Below, one piece after another: positions 61,601 to 64,000 of a stretch of DNA of 64,000 nt; within the stretch, counting starts at the first letter, position 1, and each line of letters begins with the position of its first letter. The stretch is taken from the NCBI GenBank assembly GCA_964035575.1, contig OZ037918.1, positions 744,001-808,000 on the forward strand. Direction: 5' to 3'. The DNA is from Rhynchopus sp. YZ270_cl-10 (Eukaryota > Euglenozoa > Diplonemea > Diplonemida > Diplonemidae). Both the position numbers and the translations under genes were made by a program. A model generated the notes under the pieces. The model ran no database searches. It was not told the origin of the DNA and was given only the letters and a program-made list of their open reading frames with translations.

Positions 61601-64000
61601 CACGGGGGACTGGCGCTGTGTGTGCAGGTCGCCTGCAACGGGCTCTGCCACCGCCGACGCGGCAAAGTGCATTGTGGACGAGTGCAACGTGCACAGGAAG
61701 GAGTGCGAGGATGCGGGACAGATCTGCTTTGACAAGAACAAGGAGGCCGCGTCGCTCTCGGACTGGCAGTGCCAGTGTGTGGCGCCGCAGACAGGGGTTG
61801 CGACGAAGCAGCCGGCGAACTGCACTGTGGACGAGTGTGACCTGTACGGGGATGTGTGCAGGTCTGCAGGACAGACGTGTGTGGACACGGAGCTCGAAAT
61901 TGAAGGCTTCTGGAAGTGCACTTGCCCACCCCCGAACGACAAGGTGACGAGGGAGGGCGGAAAGGCAAACTGCGAGGTTCTGGAGTGCAAGATGTTCCTT
62001 GCCGTGGACCCAGCGAAGCCAGAAGAGAGTGTGACAGCTGTGAACTTCACGGAGAAGGACAAGCCCAAGCCCCAGAACGTCTGCGAGGCGGCCGGACAGA
62101 CATGCGTGGAGGGTAACACATCGTACACCGTCCTCGGTGACTGGGCGTGCCAGTGCCCCGAGTCGACACAGGTTGCAATTGGGCATGCGGCAGTGTGCGA
62201 GACGGACGAGTGCGCGGTGCCTGCGAACGCGGACGTCTGTGTGGCTGTCGGACAGCTGTGTGTGGACGTGAACTTCACAACGTCGGACGACTGGGAGTGC
62301 AGGTGCCCACCCCCCAGTGTGGGTGACGCTGGAGCAAAGGCACCCGCAGCAGCGTGCGTGGTGGACGAGTGTGTGACGCACGAGGAGAACTGCCACGCGT
62401 TCGGACAGGTGTGCGTGGACCCGACGCCCACGGAGGCAAGCCTGGGCGACTGGGAGTGCCACTGCGTCCCAGGCAGCAAGGTGAACGCTTCCGCTGTGAT
62501 GTCGAAGGCTGACTGCACCCCGGCGGAGAGCGAGTGCGCTGCGGCCGTTGTGAGCGAGGTGTGCACGAAGAAGGGTCAGGTGTGTGTGGACCCCGACACA
62601 ACGAAGCCGTTTGACTGGGAGTGCCAGTGCATTGCCCCTGCCACCGGAGATGCGGGTATGCAGACGGCGGCGTCATGTGTGCTTGACGAGTGTGAGGAAA
62701 CCTGCCCGTCGTGCGAGAAGGATCTGTGCAGGAAGGCGGGACAGAACTGCGTGGACGCGAACAAAGACGGATCGTCGCTGCACGACTGGGCGTGCGTCTG
62801 CAGCGGCAAGGCGACGGGACAGGCGAAGGGGGTTGTGGCCGTGTGCGAGGTGGACGAGTGCGCGGTTGAATGCCACTCATGCGCAGACACCGGCAACGGC
62901 GATGGCAACGTGTGCACCACCACGGACACCGTTTGCTTCGACCCGAACAAGGACGCGCGCTCGAGCAGCGACTGGATGTGCATGTGCAAGCCGCCTGCCG
63001 TTGGAAACCGCACACTGGCAATCCCTGTGTGCATCGTTGATGAGTGCGTGCGTCTGAGCACCGAGGAGCCTGCGTGCGGGGATGGGCAGACATGCACTGA
63101 CCCGAACACAAGCCCGGTGTCGCTGAACGACTTCATGTGCACGTGCCCGGAGCCCCAGACTGGGACAGGCCTGGGCCTGCCTGCGCACTGCATCCTGAAC
63201 GAGTGCAACATCCAGAAGAACTTCGACGTGTGCAAGGCTGCAGGGCAGGTGTGCATCGACCCTGTTCCGACGCCGACGTCGCTGCAGAACTGGGAGTGCC
63301 ACTGCGCAGACGGTGGGGTCTTCGAGGTGGCGAAGGCGGCGGTATGCGTGCTGGACGAGTGTGTGCACACGTGTGACACGTGCGCAGACAGCGGTGCCGG
63401 AAACGCGTGCACGCTGATGGGCCAGACGTGCCAGGACCCGGTGAAGACAGTTGCGTCGAAGAACGACTGGACGTGCACGTGCCCCGGGGGAGATCTGAGC
63501 GCGACCGGGCGTGCTGCGGTGTGCATGGTGGACGAGTGCGCAGAGGTGACGAACTACGGGGCGGTGACCTGCAACGAAGTGCCGCGCAAGACTGTGGACG
63601 GCTGCGAGTGCCAGTGCAACTGGCGCGAGCTGTCGCTGGTTGGGTCGGGGCCGGGTCTGAACTCGGACTGCGTTGCCGGGTGCTGCAACCCGACTGGCCG
63701 TGCCGGTGGCGCGTGGTGCATTGTGGAGGACAACGCTGCGAACCGCATGGCCGGGTGCCCTGTGGGCGGGACGCTGGAGGAGCGCATGCAGACGTGTGTG
63801 CTGCCGGCCGGGTCGGCTGTTGCGGCTGCGGCTGAGGCGAAGTGCGGGGCCGGGCAGGTGTGCGTGGACCCGAACACGGCGGCGAAGAACGTTGGCGACT
63901 GGCGCTGCGAGTGCATTGCGCCTGCCTACGGGGAGTCTGCGGTCGGGGTGCCGGCGAAGTGCGTGACGGACGAGTGCCTGACCAACTTTGAGACGTGCGC
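49620..64000 (+). CDS. Giant secreted vWA / Cys-rich protein (3' end outside window)
   Basis: One frame from ATG 49620 to the window edge, at least 4793 codons. I checked register at the four vWA starts, the linker, the first DEC module and the last codons; all are in frame. Residues 1-17 (MMLRAALLLGAVAGSQA) are a signal peptide. A Cys-rich region follows to 270. vWA domains start at residues 271, 838, 1397 and 1956, each with DLDIAFVLDGSGSM or close variants, giving an intact DxSxS metal-binding motif. Cys-rich repeats lie between them. A Thr/Pro linker spans about 2274-2337. About forty EGF-like modules follow (DEC ... GQxCxDP ... DWxCxCxPP ... AxC). vWA domains bind ligands through a metal ion, so an adhesive or extracellular-matrix role is likely. 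Codon use is strongly GC-rich. Confidence 0.93.
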   Translation, partial: MMLRAALLLGAVAGSQAACSDYTAQGDCGTNGCLWNMIWAENLCVDNPCKVETNEQQCNGVGKEVPFPCSAPPGDPEYCSLSVCWFDKTAPVPCSVKGCLYKDENSCKNSVETPNCEWKVPAGVDASTQAPADQVKHCMPDSCPGLSNTECAATPGCVFPTNGINCERSLCGEHDDEATCDHNLNCHWDVSQATGVCAETACSVHTDEGVCDTQSTCMWTTRSGQSACVAKTCDKYNDPVNQCGCSEDSDCTWHAGPPSYCADPKFSACPDLDIAFVLDGSGSMRRSFGRHAHGFYGLMEILRDWMNTVPLTGDDHTAGGGAKTNTGAFRITFIQFSMAEATPADDHPTNCAVGQCTNGLLSGNRDELHGDIDWHEANYQGQWTYLHDALKDVADNTFLPANSPPERQHVVILIADGGITDIDGDACCADRCGGNLCVDRNWKPSYPGILDAAQAKLRTEDVTVFGIVMRRFDYHTFQDDNAETKLKPLVSEPVEEHFMNLMLDEIPDSVLNTFCDPNSKFGQKVVGSTTPLGCGAKGVRADCESEVSCVWDDAKSGCVESVCYKLCTEVKCDTNPLCTWNAGADRCDLTTGCTAKDETACKNDDTCLWDPIWATNCIDNPCVPHDANHDTCVATSVTMPAPCDTTNTNVDFCTLEVCDHTSVGPDCEVKKCLQISKTTCEKEDGCVWNGPDPVDASVSPSDKVHMCTPVPCSHTLQPDCDADTDCKWDAAANPKCVPTDECKALTLEEDCDKNTKCHWNVAATPDPVCEQTECAPIGNQPDCDKNDKCMWTDKDVCVPKTCDKHTDHCPCDADPDCVWHHTANGAFCTDPNFNTCPDLDIAFVLDGSGSMRRSFGRHAHGFYGLMEILRDWMKTVPLTGDDHTVGANAARDKGFRITFIQFSKAEAKAADDHPTNCAIGACTNGLLSGMRSELHGDIDWHEANYQGQWTYLHDALKDVADNTFLPANSPSWREHVVIIIADGGITDIDGDACCADRCGNNLCVDRNFDPSYPGILDAAQTKLRSEDVTVFGIVMRRFDYHTFQDDNAETKLKPLVSIPTDTHFMNLMLDEIPDSVLNTFCDANSKFGQNVAKPSGCDTNLEQAPCAADKSCMWDTTCKDSVCYPKCDEVTCKTNPACDWQNDECIDVPTGCVGKDQTTCQNDDTCLWDPIWADACIDNPCIPPTAEPDCLAVSVTMPSPCDAPNADPDFCKLDVCHHDATKTPVCEVKKCLQISKTTCEKEDGCVWNGPDPVDATTSPSTLVDMCSPVPCSHTLQPDCDADTDCKWDAAANPKCVPTDECQKLTKEEECDKNTKCHWNVAATPDPACEQTECAPIGNQPDCDKNDKCMWTDKDVCVPKTCDKHTDHCPCDADPDCVWHHTTNGAYCTSTNFDTCPDLDIAFVLDGSGSMRRSFGRHAHGFYGLMEILRDWMNTVPLTGDDHTVGANAARDKGFRITFIQFSKAEATPAEDHPTNCAIGACTNGLLSGMRSELHGDIDWHEANYQAQWTYLHDALLDVADHTFLPANSPSWREHVVIIIADGGITDLNGDACCADRCGNWLCVDRQWKSTYPGILEEAKNKLRAEEVTVFGIVMRRFDYHTFQDDNAEEKLTPLVSEPTYDHFMNLMLDEIPDNVLNTFCDADSKFGKQVKQVKIGCDTNLEQALCVADKSCMWDTTCKDSVCYPKCDETTCKMTPACDWQNDECIDVPTGCVGKDQTTCQNDDTCLWDPIWADACIDNPCIPPTAEPDCLAVSVTMPAPCDEPNADPDFCKLDVCHHDATKMPVCEVKKCLQISKTTCEKEDGCVWTGPDPVNATTSPSTLVAMCSPVPCNHALQPDCDADTDCKWDAAANPKCVPTDECQKLTKEEECDHNTKCHWNVAATPDPVCEQTECAPIGNQPDCDKNDKCMWTDKDVCEPKTCEKHDTRCPCQDDPDCVWHHGAPGYCEDKRYEKCPDLDIAFILDGSGSMRRSFGRHAHGFYGLMEILRDWMNTVPLTGDDHTVGGGAKTNTGAFRITFIQFSKAEATPAEDHPTNCAIGACTNGLLSGMRSELHGDIDWHEANYQAQWTYLHDALLDVADHTFLPANSPPERTHVVILIADGGITDIDGDACCSSQNRCGGGLCVDRKWKPTYPGILDDAQQKLHAEDVTVFGIVMRRFDYHTFQDDNAEIKLKPLVSEPQEEHFMNLMLDEIPDSVLNTFCDPNSKFGLKVAIEPKKCADLNATTCAGDDACTYNTASSACEDSICYPLCIKGDCDLNPQCYWGNDECKLTPLTPVPDTDAPPTQAPPTDAPATSAPATPLPPTPAPPTEAPKTPSPPTDAPATSAPPTAVPPPVPVDECVDAGGNDVCAAKGQVCRDADQSALMTWECMCPPPLSHIAKPMGLADCTFDECTDSDVVCKAQGQTCVDTDKDKTGTWACECIPPQTGATTTGAPAICKDPEGDCDKNGATCHAAGQSCDPGAPLDQQFECKCIPPATTVTPGQNGAAECKLDECVEKCPTCADKDDGKGNVCTSATGPPQECEDLNTDPNHLNDWRCKCVKPYTGVMTTAPAECTLDECQEKCPTCADKDDGSGNVCDGAGQTCVEHNIRNLSDWECVCVDPKVGRKWTDKADCTEDECRSNQEICVKAGQACVDKDLTKNDDWECQCPPPSTTVMVAGVAVCEADECSVEENKKKCEDAGQVCVDPSATTNDDWECHCPPPSTGSQKTGPAVPCTLDECVAVCPSCSHTAASPAKGVCEGADQVCHDPVTTASSLNDWTCTCKTSTKSAVTSAVAVCVDGKDECLELSSAVTCKHKPRYTQEGCLCACDWTATFKDGNGNVLTMPPGPGSTEPCASGCCNPQSDPVGDWCYLAVNDYNTNKGGVCTAKSQTCSAAGTLPQDGGVAVVRDPIAGVPSAQNNVCTDAGQLCVEPDLLTTDDWMCKCVPPMTGTPGQQAIAICVEDECSEHGAVCHAQNQKCIDPDTTKKDDWMCECTTGAKTTQVAGAAVCPLDECVEICPSCATDNGTDVCSVVGQECEDPSPKTDSLNDWVCKCPPPSLGTNIGGPVAKCVLDECVVVCTTCADKDGKGNLCESAGQTCEDPDKDVSSTNDWMCKCKAPSHTTAVANIAKCEEDECEVNGVKCTQGQLCVDPDQLNSNDWYCECVAPATGSQVGGAALCEEDECKQKGEVCVTSGQTCTDPDTTVLGNWVCECIAPDRGIPGQQKPASCIPVDVCKDGGDKVCAKVGQHCEKNSATDYQCGCIAPYTGTAVVGGVAVCTLDECVATCASCEKDLCTLHGQECEDPDTTKSNDWMCKCVAPSTGLSLVGAAAVCILDECVAECGTCEKDECSKVGQICEDASTHPLHVSDWLCKCPPPSTNARTGGAVPSCTFDECTANGVVCTDAQQVCVDPDLKTTGNWECHCPPPASGSAPQGPAASCTLNECTAKCVTCADSGKGNVCAEVSQECVDPDHGVASNWYCKCKVGSSYQMLGAVPVCIVDECSTECDTCANKGGGNVCEADGQTCVDTNQGEWQTGDWECVCPPPLSFITSKNGPAVCGVDECVDAINGATLPAGHICAQEGQVCHDSHLDTLNDFDCVCVKPKQGTKTNAVATCTTDECLIHGDKCKKEQQTCVDPDVMTLNTWECVCPPPSSSVQKQGVAVCEVDECVDNRYICEQATPVQQCVDTNKTALGNWECVCSAPSSGSGQQKEAVCMLNECDTACATCEQMACRAAGQTCVDPNPTFASLSDWMCKCPPPSTQSAIANVASCPVDECDRASHVCAASKQTCLDPDTSADSLSDWQCHCQAPASGQATKGPALCLVDECKTHGHVCTTHGQVCLDEHKGEYSLNDWVCQCAPPLHTNAVGTQGPAECVMVGECEDPVNSDVCTSAGQVCDDPDETTKGDWRCLCVMPATGTPGAGAAAVCLLDECVSQCPTCAGSVCTNAGQTCADTDKDPLTGLNSWECRCIAPASGSKLGAAAVCLINECDVHRSTCNGAGQDCVDDNTALTGDWRCVCRSPATGSATADAAKCIVDECNVHRKECEDAGQICFDKNKEAASLSDWQCQCVAPQTGVATKQPANCTVDECDLYGDVCRSAGQTCVDTELEIEGFWKCTCPPPNDKVTREGGKANCEVLECKMFLAVDPAKPEESVTAVNFTEKDKPKPQNVCEAAGQTCVEGNTSYTVLGDWACQCPESTQVAIGHAAVCETDECAVPANADVCVAVGQLCVDVNFTTSDDWECRCPPPSVGDAGAKAPAAACVVDECVTHEENCHAFGQVCVDPTPTEASLGDWECHCVPGSKVNASAVMSKADCTPAESECAAAVVSEVCTKKGQVCVDPDTTKPFDWECQCIAPATGDAGMQTAASCVLDECEETCPSCEKDLCRKAGQNCVDANKDGSSLHDWACVCSGKATGQAKGVVAVCEVDECAVECHSCADTGNGDGNVCTTTDTVCFDPNKDARSSSDWMCMCKPPAVGNRTLAIPVCIVDECVRLSTEEPACGDGQTCTDPNTSPVSLNDFMCTCPEPQTGTGLGLPAHCILNECNIQKNFDVCKAAGQVCIDPVPTPTSLQNWECHCADGGVFEVAKAAVCVLDECVHTCDTCADSGAGNACTLMGQTCQDPVKTVASKNDWTCTCPGGDLSATGRAAVCMVDECAEVTNYGAVTCNEVPRKTVDGCECQCNWRELSLVGSGPGLNSDCVAGCCNPTGRAGGAWCIVEDNAANRMAGCPVGGTLEERMQTCVLPAGSAVAAAAEAKCGAGQVCVDPNTAAKNVGDWRCECIAPAYGESAVGVPAKCVTDECLTNFETC
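50430..56250 (+). repeat. Four vWA-coding repeats of about 1.68 kb
   Basis: vWA starts at 50430, 52131, 53808 and 55485, so periods are 1701, 1677 and 1677 bp. Nucleotide identity between units is very high for long stretches, for example in the block after TCGTTCGGACGCCACGCACA. Variation is concentrated at the loops and unit ends. The fourth unit keeps the vWA half, and its Cys-rich half has changed. Confidence 0.92.
56440..56632 (+). repeat. Thr/Pro-rich linker (PPTxAP repeats)
   Basis: Encodes repeats of TDAPPTQAPPTDAP and TPLPPTPAPPTEAP type. It looks like a mucin-like O-glycosylated spacer between the vWA part and the EGF-like array. Confidence 0.85.
56631..64000 (+). repeat. Array of about forty EGF-like DEC modules
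   Basis: Each module is about 45-60 residues: DEC, a CxxC or GxVC pair, GQxCxDP, a spacer, DWxCxC(x)PP, GxxxxxAxC. Two longer modules interrupt the array near 57966-58440 and 63528-63960. Both have GCxCxCxW, then SGCCNP or AGCCNP, then a DWC/AWC motif. Confidence 0.88.

Noticed and set aside
49470-62566. Long - strand frames (up to 1358 codons) opposite the giant gene
   Set aside because: They are shadows. The GC-rich codon use of the + frame avoids TTA, CTA and TCA, which would be stops on the other strand. Only the + frame gives a signal peptide, vWA metal sites and regular cysteine modules.

Overview
The window looks like nuclear DNA of a unicellular eukaryote. Long single-exon genes alternate with AT-rich, homopolymer-rich intergenic DNA. 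Two host genes carry ordinary GT-AG introns, and the products are eukaryotic: a Qa-SNARE of the syntaxin-5 type, a MYND-finger protein, an F-box/RINGv-like protein and a giant secreted vWA/Cys-rich protein. The N-terminal half of the MYND protein resembles PH-like domains known from kinetoplastids, and all host genes lie on the + strand. A euglenozoan, perhaps a diplonemid, would fit, but this is inference and not proven here.

Layout. 1-14.5 kb holds no convincing host gene. It has two copies of a 1.2-kb foldback element (255-1445, 8446-9638), small hairpin elements, and a 3.1-kb composite element (11353-14460). 14.7-24.6 kb is the first gene cluster: F-box/RINGv-like protein (14702-16585), PH-like/MYND protein (17030-18754), syntaxin-5-like SNARE (20892-22054, one intron) and a small basic protein (23782-24541, one intron). 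24.6-41.5 kb is a transposon graveyard. It includes a 2.66-kb composite element with two nested insertions (27266-29925), a 3.7-kb pogo-like transposon flanked by TA (30041-33739) whose transposase reading frame runs next to an OTU-like protease domain, and many MITEs. 41.5-49.1 kb has three more genes: an unknown 182-aa protein, a probable GPI-anchored surface protein, and a probable type-I membrane protein.

49620 to the right edge is one uninterrupted reading frame of at least 4793 codons. It encodes a signal peptide, four von Willebrand A domains in about 1.68-kb repeats, a Thr/Pro linker, and about forty EGF-like DEC modules, and it runs off the window. Together with the two neighbours at 44.7-49.1 kb it forms a run of secreted or surface proteins. 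The two neighbours share a repeated 85-bp leader sequence.

Intergenic DNA is not random filler. It contains dozens of copies of a few short (40-65 bp) modules, several able to fold into hairpins, often placed directly after a pyrimidine tract ending in AG. Almost all lie on the same strand as the genes. Their strand bias and apparent compensatory changes are the most unexpected signal in the window.
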